Both the position numbers and the translations under genes were made by a program. The notes beneath the pieces were generated by a model, which was not told the origin of the DNA, made no database searches, and was given only the letters and a program-made list of their open reading frames with translations. A DNA stretch of 64,000 bases from Neoarius graeffei (taxonomy: Eukaryota > Chordata > Actinopteri > Siluriformes > Ariidae). The DNA is taken from NCBI RefSeq assembly GCF_027579695.1, contig NC_083571.1:85325888-85389887 (forward strand). Direction: 5' to 3'. Below, piece after piece: positions 1-32,526 of this stretch (positions within the stretch are counted from its first letter, which is position 1; every line of letters starts with the position of its first letter).

Positions 1-59
1 GTTTTCAGTATTTTTCGTATTAAACTGTGTTTCTTACGATTTGTAAATGATGGCGGAAC

Positions 60-410
60 CACACACGGACTGGCCATCGGGAGTAGCGGGAGTTTTCCCA
101 GTGGGCCGGTGGTTCAGTGTGGGCCAGCGGAGAAAAAAAAAAAAAACAGTTGCGCGCTGGCCTTTAATATGATAAGCAATGTTAACAGTTTCTTTAACAA
201 ACTGTTAACATTGCTTATCATATTAAAGGCCAGCGCGCAACTGTAATAAGCAATGTTAACAGTCTGTTAAAGAAACTGTTAACATTGCTTATCATATTAA
301 AGGCCAGCGCGCAACTGTTTTTTTTTTTTTTTTTTTTCTCCGCCGGCCCACGCTGAACCACCGGCCCACTGGGAAAACTCCCGCTACTCCCGATGGCCAG
401 TCCGTGTGTG
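60..410. mobile_element. Foldback (snap-back) DNA element with 8-bp target duplication
   Basis: The outer arms are inverted copies of each other: CACACACGGACTGGCC at 60 reads back as GGCCAGTCCGTGTGTG ending at 410. The flanks GGCGGAAC at 52-59 and 411-418 are identical 8-bp direct repeats, as hAT-type transposases leave. Poly-A and poly-T runs sit inside each arm. The core (about 137-318) is a second near-perfect palindrome with part of one arm repeated in tandem. There is no transposase, so the element is non-autonomous. The superfamily is inferred only from the 8-bp duplication. Confidence 0.75.
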
Positions 411-418
411 GGCGGAAC

Positions 419-811
419 ATAACTGGATTTATCGGATGACATGTGGGAGTATTCATGTGCGAAAATTTTCGGCATTATCGTCCGTTTCAGTATCCGTCTG
501 TGTGTATACTTGCCCGTTGAAATCGGCAATTGCCCGTCAAATTTACGGGTGGACGGGTCTCTGCCTAATACCTTAGCGCTAATCATCCGATACGTGCGCC
601 CTGTCATATTGCTAAACCTGCTTACAAAGTAGACGTTTTCATTCATCAAAGGGCTTTGGGTTAAGTTTTCAAGCGTGATGGAAAACCTGTAGAAGTGGTG
701 CACTTACATTTCTAACTGTGAAGAAAGAGCGAATGTCTCTTTTTTTGCGAGGGGGTCCGTCATCCATTGTCATTCACCGAAGTCCAGCTCAAGAGAAAGT
801 TATCGCCAGGA
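419..811. other. Unannotated stretch between foldback element and TC repeat
   Basis: No gene or repeat structure was recognised here. Short reading frames occur on both strands but show no family motif. Confidence 0.3.
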
Positions 812-833
812 TCTCTCTCTCTCTCTCTCTCTC
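812..833. repeat. (TC)n microsatellite
   Basis: An uninterrupted TC dinucleotide run of about 11 units. Confidence 0.9.
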
Positions 834-1083
834 GGAACTGATTTCCAGGCATGGGTTTCCTAACAAACGTAGGCTGATTTTGACACCTTGAAAACTGCTC
901 AAGTGCGCAGGAAAAAAAAAACTTTTGGCGATGGTGATGAACAACTGAAAACAACCGTTACGCTATATTAAAAATTTAGCGTAGCGGGGGGAAATTACCG
1001 TTGCGGTCTGAAATTTTAGCGTAGCGGGCCGCAACCATATAAAGCGCTGGCGAGAACCCTGCTAGTATAAACACTAGATAAGA

Positions 1084-1222
1084 ACTAGACATAGACTAAA
1101 CACTCAAACAATATAAACGGTATAAACACTCTAGATATAAACTAGACATAGACTAAACACTCAAACAATATAAACAGTATAAACACTCTAGATATAAACT
1201 AGACGTAGACTAAACACTCATA
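1084..1222. repeat. 57-bp tandem repeat, about 2.5 copies
   Basis: The word ACTAGAC recurs at 1084, 1141 and 1198, exactly 57 bp apart, with nearly identical text between. Each unit is itself built of short TAAAC-rich words. Confidence 0.85.
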
Positions 1223-1226
1223 TATA

Positions 1227-1232
<6 letters not shown>

Positions 1233-1257
<25 letters not shown>
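1233..1257. repeat. (AC)n microsatellite
   Basis: A pure AC run directly after a TATA-rich stretch and the 57-bp tandem repeat. Confidence 0.9.
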
Positions 1258-1626
1258 AATTGGTTCAAATAACCAAACAGTCAAGGGCACTTGAGGTATA
1301 GCAGGTAAACATGAAATAAGCAGAATAAACAAACTAGCAGCTGTTAAGATGAGGTAGTGCGGAATAGTAATATGTCATATTTAGCAAAATTACTCGTGTC
1401 ATTTAGAAAAAGTGCTTTTTTGACCACAGGTAGCTCCAAAAGGGATGCACTTAAATCAATCTTTATACCATAAAACAAATATTTGGTTCCATATCATTGG
1501 AAACATAGTTAAGTTTAAATGTTGAATGCTAGTAAGTTTTCAGACTATTTTGATTAAATTAGTATGTAATTGTGTCAAAAAAATGTCCTCTCCAAGACAG
1601 CTAATTTTTCAATATAAAATAACATA
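1258..1626. other. Unannotated AT-rich stretch
   Basis: No gene is visible. A phrase near 1575 (GTGTCAAAAAAATGTCCTCT) is echoed near 2280 on the other side of the Tc1 element. The Tc1 copy may therefore have landed inside an older repeat spanning both sides. Confidence 0.3.
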
Positions 1627-2154
1627 CACTACCGTTCAAAAGTTTGGGGTCACTTTGAAATGTCCTTATTTTTGAAAGAAAAGCACTGTTCTTTTCAATG
1701 AAGATCACTTTAAACTAATCAGAAATGCACTCTATACATTGCTAATGTGGTAAATGACTATTCTAGCTGCAAATGTCTGGTTTTTGGTGCAATATCTCCA
1801 TAGGTGTATAGAGGCCCATTTCCAGCAACTCTCACTCCAGTGTTCTAATGGTACAATGTGTTTGCTCATTGCCTCAGAAGGCTAATGGATGATTAGAAAA
1901 CCCTTGTACAATCATGTTAGCACAGCTGAAAACAGTTGAGCTCTTTAGAGAAGCTATAAAACTGACCTTCCTTTGAGCAGATTGAGTTTCTGGAGCATCA
2001 CATTTGTGGGGTCGATTAAATGCTCAAAATGGCCAGAAAAATGTCTTGACTATATTTTCTATTCATTTTACAACTTATGGTGGGAAATAAAAGTGTGACT
2101 TTTCATGGAAAACACAAAATTGTCTGGGTGACCCCAAACTTTTGAACGGTAGTG
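1627..2154 (+). mobile_element. Internally deleted Tc1/mariner element with TA target site
   Basis: The ends CACTACCGTTCAAAAGTTTG (1627) and CAAACTTTTGAACGGTAGTG (ending 2154) are perfect inverted repeats flanked by TA on both sides, the Tc1/mariner signature. This terminal sequence is typical of a widespread fish Tc1 family. Near 2028 a start-like ATGGCCAGAAAA remains, matching the usual beginning of that family's transposase. The rest of the coding region is missing, so this is a short non-autonomous derivative. Confidence 0.85.
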
Positions 2155-2786
2155 TATCTAAAATGATTATTTTCATCCTAAAATGTGGTCAAGATATCGG
2201 GACGTAAGTATTAAAGACAACTAACACAAAGCTTACAGCCTTATATTTAAAAGCACTATGGAAGTAGTGGATTCTGAATTGTCAAAAAAAAGTCCTCTCT
2301 GAGAATCACTTCATTTGTTTCTCCCAGCCAGGGCTCGAAATTAACTTTTTTTCCTTTGTGTCCCCCAGTGGTCCCGAATTCTGTGTTGTATTGTCCCGAA
2401 TGGAAGCAATAGTGTCCCCATTTTTTTCCTCTCTGAAATAACCAGTGGTTAATATTATCATATGAAGTTACTATTATATTTGTAACTATGCGATTTTGAA
2501 CTCTTTATCATTTTCACAATAAGTCACAAGCGACACATGTCCTATACATCATCTACTTCCAAATTACAGTTATTGCATTTTCAGTTTATTAAACTTCGGC
2601 GATCTCACTGTATGAATAGATACCCGTTTATTTAGCTCATTCAGAAAATGTTTCAACTCCCTACATCTGCAGTACACTTTAGTTGAAAATAAGACCCCTT
2701 TTATGTTCATTTCATCTACTTATACCTTGAATATCTGTTGGCACTTATAAGGCCAACTTATCATTTTCACCATTACCGTTATCCAT

Positions 2787-2919
2787 AGCCCTGTGATGAC
2801 CTGGCGACTTGTCCAGGGTGTACCCCGCCTTTCGCCCGTAGTCAGCTGGGATAGGCTCCAGCTTGCCTGCAACCCTGTAGAACAGGATAAAGCGGCTACA
2901 GATAATGAGATGAGATGAG
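2787..2919 (+). mobile_element. 5'-truncated tRNA-SINE inserted in hAT copy 1
   Basis: This is only the 3' part of the window's main SINE, ending in the GATGAGATGAG tail. It is flanked by ACCGTTATCCAT (2775-2786) and ACCGTTATTCAT (2920-2931), a 12-bp target duplication with one change. The other hAT copy at 55027 lacks the insert at the matching place, so this SINE is younger than the hAT copies. Confidence 0.88.
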
Positions 2920-2924
2920 ACCGT

Positions 2925-3066
2925 TATTCATTTTTATGAACTTTCCGTTATCCATTACCGTTATCCATTTTTATGAACTTTCTGTTACCCATTTTTATGC
3001 ACTTTCCGTTATCCGTTACCGTTACCCATTTTTATAAACTTTCCATTATCCATTTTTATGAACCTT
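2925..3066 (+). repeat. Degenerate 24-bp tandem repeat in hAT copy 1
   Basis: Words of the form CCGTTATCCATTTTTATGAA recur about six times with small changes. The same array appears reversed and cleaner at 55783-55872 in the other copy. Confidence 0.8.
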
Positions 3067-3757
3067 TCGCTGCCGAAACGTGGGTGCAAATGTTAGCAAT
3101 ATCAGCATAGTGGCAGGTCCGAGCCTAGTTGTGCTGCTGACTGACTAAACTTTCTGAACTAGAAAGACACCAAGAAAACTCACTTATTCTGTTGAACGGT
3201 ATCTTCCGTCAATATCATCCACATCATTCCTGTTGTATTTTATAACGTGTCTAACAGTGTTCATTCAGTTGCTAGCGTTGCCTGCAGACCAGGCGATGAC
3301 ACTTTGGATCCTGAAGGTCCCGGAGACGTTATGTCTGGGCTTTCAGTTTCTTCCCCGCGGTCGGTCCGCTTCAACCACTTCAGCATTTTTGTTCTGGCAA
3401 GAGTCGGCGCAGCGTGTGCGCTAGCAATTCCATTCCAAGTCCATATAATGCGGACACCGGCCGAAGATTCTAGAACAGAATGCGCTGCTCTGTAGCCTAC
3501 TGATGCAGGTGCATCGAAAGTGTAGCTACTAATGTATTTTTCGCTGTTAACGTTTTAAAATTAAAATTGACAAATTAGGTGAATGTCTACGTATGTGTTA
3601 CGGCTTTGTAAATAATATTAATGTAGAACTTTTTTTCTAGATCTATTTTTTTCCATTGTCCCGGGATTGTCCCAGATATGATAATTTTGTGTCCCGATGA
3701 CATTTTTATGGTCCCTGGGACGTCGGGACACCGTTAGTTTCGAGCGCTGCTCCCAGC

Positions 3758-4079
3758 CCTGCTTAAAGCTACACTTAATCTTCATCTTATAGCAGATTAC
3801 ACAAAACTACCATACACATGTCAAAAAATTACCTGAAATCTGTTCTTCAACTTGTCCTTCACTTAAAAACTGGTACAAGAACCAGTTTGAATCAATTTGA
3901 ATTTTGGACCCCTGTGATACAAACTTTGTACCCTGATTGGAAAACAACCCTTTTGTTTTGGGTTGTCATTTTAGAAATGGGCTATTTCTCTCAATCACTC
4001 CAATCCCATAAATCAGTGTTCACCTTAAACCAGAGGAAAGCCTCAGGAGCTTTTCTAAAAGCTGATGTAGGTGAAATAA
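3758..4079. other. Unannotated stretch between hAT and LINE remnant
   Basis: No gene or clear repeat was recognised. The only reading frames are short. Confidence 0.3.
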
Positions 4080-4912
4080 TGGTTTGACGAATAGTTTGAA
4101 CTTGGTTAATGGTGCGTCTGTAATCCCAGTTGGAACGACTGAATGGGTGAAGGTGGGACTCCGTCAAGGACCTGCTTTGAGTCCTTTCTTGTTTGATAGC
4201 TAGCTTGACGGACGAAGTGAGGCAAGAGTCACCGCGGATGATATGTGGTGAAAGGAGGTTGAGTTGGGGATGGAGGGATGCATTGGAACAAAGAGGAATG
4301 AAGATGAACAGTAGCAAAACAGAATACGTGTGCGTCAATGAGAGTGTGGCGAAGATGCAAGGAGTAGACGTAAAGAAAGTTGGTGAATTCAAGTACCTGG
4401 GGCCAACTGTGCAGGAAAATGGGGGCTGCAATAGTGAGGTGAGAGAGTGCAGGCAGCGTGGAGCAGTTGGAGAAGAATTTTGGGAGTCCTGGCAAAAGTG
4501 AAAGGTAAGATGTATAAGACGGTAGTGAAACCAGCTGTGATGTATGGATTGGAGACCGTACCCTTAACAAAGAGACAGGAGGTAAAGTTGGAGGTGGCGG
4601 AGTTGAGGATGTTAAGGTTTGCGATGGGAGGTTGGACAGGATAAGGAACGAGCACATCAGAGGGACAGCACATGTGGAGAGCTTGGGAATTAAGCTAAGA
4701 GAGATGAGACTGAGATGGTATGGGCACATCCTGAGAAGAGATGCAGAGCATGTTGGAAGGAGAATGTTGAGGATGGAGCTGCCAGGCACAGGATGTGGTG
4801 AGAGAGGAGGACATGAAAGTCATGGAGAAGGATGCAGAAGACCGGGAGCAATGGAGATGAAAGATCTGCTGTGGCGACCCCTAATTGGGAGCAGCCAAAA
4901 GATGATGATGTA
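4080..4912 (+). pseudogene. Decayed non-LTR retrotransposon reverse transcriptase, C-terminal part
   Basis: Broken frames on the plus strand spell LINE reverse-transcriptase text in order: a thumb-like SSKTEYVCVNESV, then VGEFKYLGPTVQENGG, KVYKT-like KGKMYKTVVKPAVMYGLET, then DRIRNEHIRGTA and RLRWYGHILRRDAEHVGRRM. At least two stops or frameshifts separate the pieces (near 4500 and 4642). The clade looks RTE-like from this C-terminal text, but that assignment is uncertain. The catalytic FADD/YADD block is not recognisable. Confidence 0.75.
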
Positions 4913-4939
4913 ATCCTAGTGACGTGTACTGAATTCTTG

Positions 4940-5180
4940 CCATCCATCTCTTCTCTGTACTGCTTATCCTGGACCTGGAGCCAATCCCAGCTGACATTGG
5001 GTGAGAGACTGGATACACCCTGGACAGGTCACCACAGACAGGCATTCACACCTACAGCTACTCTAAATTGGCTGTTTTACCTAATCCACATGTTTTTGAA
5101 TTGTGGGAGGAAACCCATGCAGGCAAAAGAAATGCTCTGGTTGAACCAGTTGGCCAAACTCCAAACCTGCTTGCTGTGAG
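4940..5180 (-). mobile_element. Old, diverged tRNA-SINE remnant
   Basis: On the minus strand this follows the order of the main SINE body (GACTTGTCC-like, TCAGCTGGGAT-like, CTCTAAATTG and ACATG words) but with many changes, and it lacks a clean head or tail. Confidence 0.6.
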
Positions 5181-5189
5181 GCGATGGTG

Positions 5190-5484
5190 CAAGCTATTGC
5201 GTCACCATGTCTCCCTGGGGTGCAGCCAATGTTCCCAGTGGGGTTCAGATCAGGGGTCTGTGCAGGATACTTGAGTTCTTCCACTCCTGCCTTGGTACAC
5301 CATGGAGCTTGCTTTTGTGCATGGGGCATTGTCACACTGGAACAGGTTTGAGCTTCTTAGTTCCAGGGAAGGAAAATTATAATGCATCCAGATACAAAGG
5401 CATTCTCTGTAATCGTGTGCTTCCCACATATGGGTATGATGGTCAGGTGTCCACATACCTTTGGCCATATAGTTTGCTGCTGGA
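5190..5484. mobile_element. Tc1-like element end, decayed
   Basis: The stretch ends near 5484 with GTGTCCACATACCTTTGGCC, a well-known Tc1-like terminal sequence of fish. The text before it resembles the 3' part of the transposase region read on the minus strand, with frames broken. Confidence 0.6.
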
Positions 5485-5972
5485 ATGATGAATGAATGAA
5501 ACGTAAATTAGCAAATGGTTTATCCTGGAGTTTGAATATGAACTGTAACTCGAATTGGTTAATAATTGTGTCTCTATAAGGGCAAAGGTGCCTAACTGTA
5601 ATCTTGAAGAGTTTTACTGAACCCATACAGGTCTTTCTCCTATTTTGAGTCACCAGACTGAACTTGAATGAATAATGCTTTCCTTGTTTCACGTCCTCAT
5701 ACTTTAATTTGTGTAGAATTGAGCAAATTTCAGTTTGAATGTCACTTATTACACTCTCTCGTTTTGATATTGTGAACATGGGGTCAATGGTGTCGGGTCT
5801 GATTTGGTTGGAAATTCATCCTCTGATATATCACATGTAATTACGCCAAAGCTGAAAGAAGTCTGGCTACACTGTGACTGGCAGGAGCTGCAGCCAATCA
5901 GAAGGGAGGAGTGGAAGTGCATGAGTGTCCACAAGTTGCAATGAGAGTGAAATGGCGCGTCCAACATTTATA
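5485..5972. other. Unannotated stretch
   Basis: No gene or repeat was recognised. It ends at the target duplication of the following SINE. Confidence 0.3.
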
Positions 5973-6369
5973 TTCTCATCTCCTCTCCTTATCTGTAGCC
6001 GCTTTATCCTGTTCTATAGGGTCACAGGCAAGCTGGAGCCTAGGCAAGCTGGAGCCTATCCCAGCTGACTACAGGCGAAAGGCGGGGTACACCCTGGACA
6101 AGTTGCCAGGTCATCACAGGGCTGACACATAGACACAGACAACCATTCACACTTACATTCACACCTACGGTCAATTTAGAGCCACCAGTTAACCTAACCT
6201 GCATGTCTTTGGACTGTGGGGGAAACTGGAGCACCCGGAGGAAACCCATGCTGACACGGGGAGAACATGCAAACTCCGCACAGAAAGGCCCTCGTTGCCC
6301 ACGGGGCTCGAACCCGGACCTTCTTGCTGTGAGGCGACAGCGCTAACCACTACACCACCGTGCTGCCCC
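5973..6369 (-). mobile_element. tRNA-derived SINE, full length, minus strand
   Basis: The SINE is complete from the tRNA head (at the right, with A-box and B-box) to the GATGAGA tail (at the left). It is flanked by the 9-bp duplication ACATTTATA at 5964-5972 and 6370-6378. It carries an internal 16-bp duplication (GGCAAGCTGGAGCCTA twice, near 6030), probably a replication slip. Confidence 0.92.
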
Positions 6370-6448
6370 ACATTTATAAGAGCTAAAATAATTCGGGACT
6401 AATTAAGATTTGGGTTTTTCCTGGACTATTATTTAACGAAGAAAAACG

Positions 6449-8026
6449 TATAATCCTTAATTCTACCATTCATTGGGAAAATCCTTGAAAAAATTGTCTT
6501 CAGTCAATTAACTGCCTTCTTGATATCAAACAGCTGTTTTGATAACTTTCAGTCAGGATTTCGTGCCAATCATAGCACTGAAACAGCGCTGATTAAAGTT
6601 ATAAATGACATGCGTCTTAATACTGATGCAGGCAAAACATCGGTCCTGGTGTTACTGGACCTCAGTGCAGCTTTTGATACTGTTGATCACAACATACTGC
6701 TATATCGACTTGAACACTGGGTTGGGTTGACTGGTAAAGTTATCGATTGGTTAAAATCATACTTAGAAGCTTCTTTGTTACCATGGGAAATTGTACCTCA
6801 ACATCAATGTTCTTGACCTGTGGTGTTTCCCAGGGGTTGATTCTTGGACCATTACTATTCAACCTTTTATATGCTCCCACTTGGACAAATTATCAAGAAC
6901 AACTCAATTTTGTATCACTGCTATGCAGATGACACCCAAATTTATTTTGCTCTATCACCTAATGATTATGCCCCCTTTGAATGTCTCTACCAGTGTATCG
7001 ACCAAATCAACAACTGGATGTCACAAAATTTTCTTCAGCTGAACACAGATAAAACAGAAGTAATTCTATTTGGGAAAAAAGATGAAAGACTCAGGATTAC
7101 CACTATTCTTGACACAAAGGGGATTAAAACAAAAGATTTGGTTAAAAATCTTGGTGTTTTCATTGACAGCGAGCTAAATTTTGACAGTCACATGAAAGCA
7201 ATCACTAAAACGGCATTTTATCACCTAAAAAACATTTCCAAACTAAGAGGACTTGTGTCAAAAAATGATCTGGAAAAACTTATACATGCCTTCATCTCTA
7301 GTAGGGTTGATTACTGCAATGGCCTTTTCACAGGCCTGCCAAAAAAGACCATCAAACGACTTCAGCTGGTTCAAAATGCAGCGGCTAGGGTTCTCAGAAC
7401 AGGGCACGTTACTCCAATTCTAAGGTCCCTTCACTGGCTTCCAGTAAGCTACAGAATTGACTTTAAAGCATTGCTGCTGGTGTACAAATCTCTAAATGGT
7501 ACAGGGCCCAATTACCTCTCTGATATGTTGCAGCGGCCTAACCCAATCAGATCTACCAGATCACAGCAGCAAAATTTACTGTTAAAACCTGTTGTTAAAA
7601 CAAAGTGTGGCGAAGCAGCTTTTAGCTACTATGCAGTACAGCTATGGAACCAACTGCCAGAGGACATTAAAAATGCTCCTGCTGTTGGCAGCTTCAAATC
7701 TAGACTAAAGACCAAGCTGTTCTCAGATGCTTTCTGCTAAATTATTAACATTGTCATCTCTACATGTTTTAAACTTTCTTAACTTTTACAGTCTCTGCAT
7801 GTTTTAAACTTTACTTAACTTTTTTATTCTATTTTATTCTGCTGTTTTTTAACTGAATTTTTACTTTATTTTATTTCTACTATTGTTTAATTCTTATTTT
7901 TCTTCCCCATTTATTTTTATGCAATTTTATTTTCTATTGTTTACTGTTTTGCTTTTACTTCTGTAAAGCACATTGAACTGCCACTGTGTATGAAATGTGC
8001 TATATAAATAAACTTGCCTTGCCTTA
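6449..8026 (+). mobile_element. 5'-truncated L2-type LINE, plus strand
   Basis: The copy encodes the reverse-transcriptase palm and beyond: SGFRANHSTETAL, LLDLSAAFDTVDH (motif A aspartate), GVSQG, then YADDTQIY (catalytic YADD, near 6925). A long open C-terminal frame runs 6844-7740 (298 codons to the stop). One extra base in the T run near 6868 and other changes near 6770-6830 break the frame between motif A and YADD, so it is not functional. The 3' end is an AT-rich UTR finishing in TTGCCTTGCC-type repeats, usual for L2. A reversed relative lies at 30631-31782. Confidence 0.88.
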
Positions 8027-8465
8027 ATATGATGATTTTCTGTTAGGAGACGTTTATGGAAAGGGTCTCGGGCGTCAGCACTTTTTAACATCATCAAATG
8101 TAACCTATAAACTGTTAAGTGTGATGTTCATTAATGGGTTATAAAATTGTAATCTTTGGCAAATTGCTGTGATTATGGAAAAATGTACTTAAGGTTGCTC
8201 TCTTGTATGGAATAAATATCATAATTTTAATATGAATATAAAAGTGGATTATTTTGGTGCCGCTTGCATGACCTGTTCTGTTATTGCATCCTTAAATGCT
8301 GGTTTGACTGATTATCACCGACTTCACTTGTGCAGTGCATGAATTGCTGGAGTGTATAATTTGTGAGAAGTGTGTGCACGCGTGCACTTAATAAACTGGC
8401 AACTCAGTGTATAGGAGTAATCATGATTTTAGAGCTTCCTATTTACCCAATTTGATTTATTTCAG
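8027..8465. other. Region upstream of the scrn2 start codon
   Basis: The first coding exon begins at the splice acceptor TTTATTTCAG (ending 8465), so the 5' UTR exon and promoter must lie further upstream. I could not place them. The stretch is not GC-rich and shows no convincing core promoter. Confidence 0.35.
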
Positions 8466-8466
8466 G

Positions 8467-30419
<21,953 letters not shown>

Positions 30420-30630
30420 GAGAGAGCAGGTAAATATACCACGTTCCAAACTGCTGATCAGTTAACATAAAGCGCAAGTGTTGAACAGAGAGCCTGCTGT
30501 TTAACATTATAGGAGAATTATTAATTATAGAATAAGTTATTCCATGAAATCGAGTCATGCATGAGCTGATAGCCGACGAGGCACATAGCGTTGAGTTGGC
30601 TATAAGCCATGTATGATGAGACTGAGAGGA

Positions 30631-31782
30631 ACAAGGCAAGGCAAGTTTATTTATATAGCACATTTCATACACAATGGCAGTTCAATGTGCTTTACAGAAG
30701 TAAAAACAAAAACAGTAAACAATAGAGAAATAAAATTACATAAAATAATTTTATCTTTATTCTAAAATAATTAATTAAAAGAATTAAAAGAAAATAAGAA
30801 TTAAACAATAGTAGAAATAAAATATTAAAATGCCAAAAAGAAAAAGGAGAAAAAGAAAGAGAAAGAGAAGAAAAAAAAAACCTAGCAGAATAAAATAGAA
30901 TAAAGTTAAAATAAATTTAAAACATGCAGAGAAAAAGATTATAAAAAATGTAAAAATATTAATTATTTAACAGAAAGCATCTGAAAACAGCTTGGTCTTT
31001 AACCTAGATTTGAAGCTGCCAACAGCAGGAGCATTTTTAATGTCCTCTGGCAGTTGGTTCCATAGCTGTACTGCATAGTAGCTAAAAGCTGCTTCACCAC
31101 ACTTTGTTTTAACAACTGGTTTTAATAGTAAATTTTTCTGTTGCGATCTGGTAGATCTGATTGGGTTAGGCCGCTGCAACATATCAGAGAGGTAATTGGG
31201 CCCTGTACCATTTAGAGATCTGTACACCAGCAGCAATGCTTTAAAGTCAATTCTGTAGCTTACTGGAAGCCAGTGAAGGGACCTTAGAATTGGAGTAATG
31301 TGCTCTGTTCTTTTTGTTCGTGTGAGAACCCTCGCCGCTGCATTTTGAACCAGCTGAAGTCGTTTGACAGTTTTTTTTGGCAGGCCTGTGAAAAGGCCAT
31401 TGCAGTAATCAACCCTACTAGAGATGAAGGCATGTATTAGTTTTTCCAGATCATGCTTTGACATAAGTCCTCTTAGTTTGGAAATGTTTTTTAGGTGATA
31501 AAATGCCGTTTTAGTGATTGCTTTCATGTGACTGTCAAAGTTTAGCTCGCTGTCAATGAAAACACCAAGATTTTTAACCATTTCTTTAGTTTTAATCCCT
31601 TTTGTGTTAAGTATAGTGGTAATCCTGAGTCTTTCATCTTTTTTTCCAAATAGAATTATTTCTGTTTTATCTGTGTTCAGCTGAAGAAAATTTTGTGACA
31701 TCCAGCTATTGATTTGATCGATACACTGGTAGAGACATTCAAGGGGGGCATAATCATTTGGTGATAGAGCAAAATAAATTTG
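30631..31782 (-). mobile_element. 5'-truncated L2-type LINE, minus strand
   Basis: The 3' end (left side) is CAAGGCAAGGCAAG followed by TTTATTTATATAGCAC, the L2-type tail. The minus-strand frame 31701-30967 encodes MSQNFLQLNTDKTEIILFGK through WNQLPEDIKNAP and SRLKTKLFSDAFC with a stop (244 codons). It is closely similar to the copy at 6449-8026 and one base change from its frame in the ARVLT stretch. The YADD motif is lost by truncation. Confidence 0.9.
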
Positions 31783-31840
31783 TAAAATAACTGTTTTACT
31801 CTATCCACATTCACTGGATTTTGAGAAATGGAGCATTTTT

Positions 31841-32047
31841 ATCCCCCGCTGGATGAAAGGCCCGAAGGGGGATTATGTTGTTGCGATGTCCGTCCGTCCC
31901 GGGAAGCGTCCTCACCTTCTGAAATCAACCAGGAATTTCACGAAACTTGGCAGGATTCTTTGGTGTATGTCGGTAATACACATATTGTAATTTCGTTCAA
32001 TTCAGTCGCATTTTACCAGAGTTATGGCAGAGTTGCCAGCGGGGGAT
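31841..32047. mobile_element. Short TIR element with TCCG repeats, copy B
   Basis: ATCCCCCGCTGG at 31841 and CCAGCGGGGGAT ending 32047 are perfect 12-bp inverted ends. The inside carries a small hairpin (CCCGAAGGGGGAT) and GTCCGTCCGTCC. Same design as copy A. Confidence 0.65.
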
Positions 32048-32317
32048 ATTGTGCTCTCGGAGCACTCTTGTTGTTTTTTGCAAATTCAAGAAATAATAAC
32101 TTTGATACAAAACGTCCAACAAAATAATTTCTGCTTGGAATACAAACAAACTGGCGAAATGATGGTAGCAATTTGTGAAAAATAAAAAAAGATGGGCTCT
32201 TGCCATCATACTTTTATTCCATATTTTGTTACGTGCTTTTCTCTCTTTTTTTTTTTTTTTTTTTGAGGGGCGTGTCTTCCTCTTTAGGGTTTTTTGGTGG
32301 TTGGCGAACAGACTTAA

Positions 32318-32522
32318 CCTCCTAAGACCCAAGCTGTTTTTTTACATGCATTTTTTATTTCTTTTTGCTATTTGGGCTTATTAGAACCTGATTAGAATAA
32401 AAACTAAGCATCATCTTTGATAAGATGTACTTTTTGAGAAAAAGTATGTCCACATATGTGGATTCTTGTTCTGAATTTCTAAAAAGTGCTGTCCACGTAT
32501 GTGACCGCTAGGCCCTAGGAGG
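32318..32522. mobile_element. piggyBac-like MITE with TTAA targets
   Basis: CCTCCTAAGACCC at the left and GGCCCTAGGAGG at the right form inverted ends. TTAA stands at 32314-32317 and 32523-32526. It is 205 bp and non-coding, with an inner near-repeat GTCCACATATGTG / GTCCACGTATGTG. Confidence 0.8.
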
Positions 32523-32526
32523 TTAA

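Larger units (their letters stand above)
2329..3749 (+). mobile_element. hAT-type element, copy 1 (8-bp duplication CTCCCAGC)
   Basis: The ends CAGGGCTCGAAATTAAC and GTTAGTTTCGAGCGCTG are imperfect inverted repeats. The 8-bp flanks CTCCCAGC at 2321-2328 and 3750-3757 match exactly, which is diagnostic for hAT-like insertion. A second copy lies reversed at 55027-56329. The interior holds a 24-bp tandem repeat and a nested SINE tail. A shared frame at 3247-3495 (82 codons, also present in the other copy) resembles no transposase I know. Confidence 0.88.

Noticed and set aside
3247-3495. 82-codon ORF also found reversed at 55281-55529 as a conserved gene
   Set aside because: The repetition is explained by both lying inside copies of the same hAT element; no start context, introns or family support it.
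5973-6369. tRNA genes suggested by A-box and B-box words
   Set aside because: They are SINE heads: no cloverleaf is preserved and each is joined to the SINE body and flanked by target duplications.
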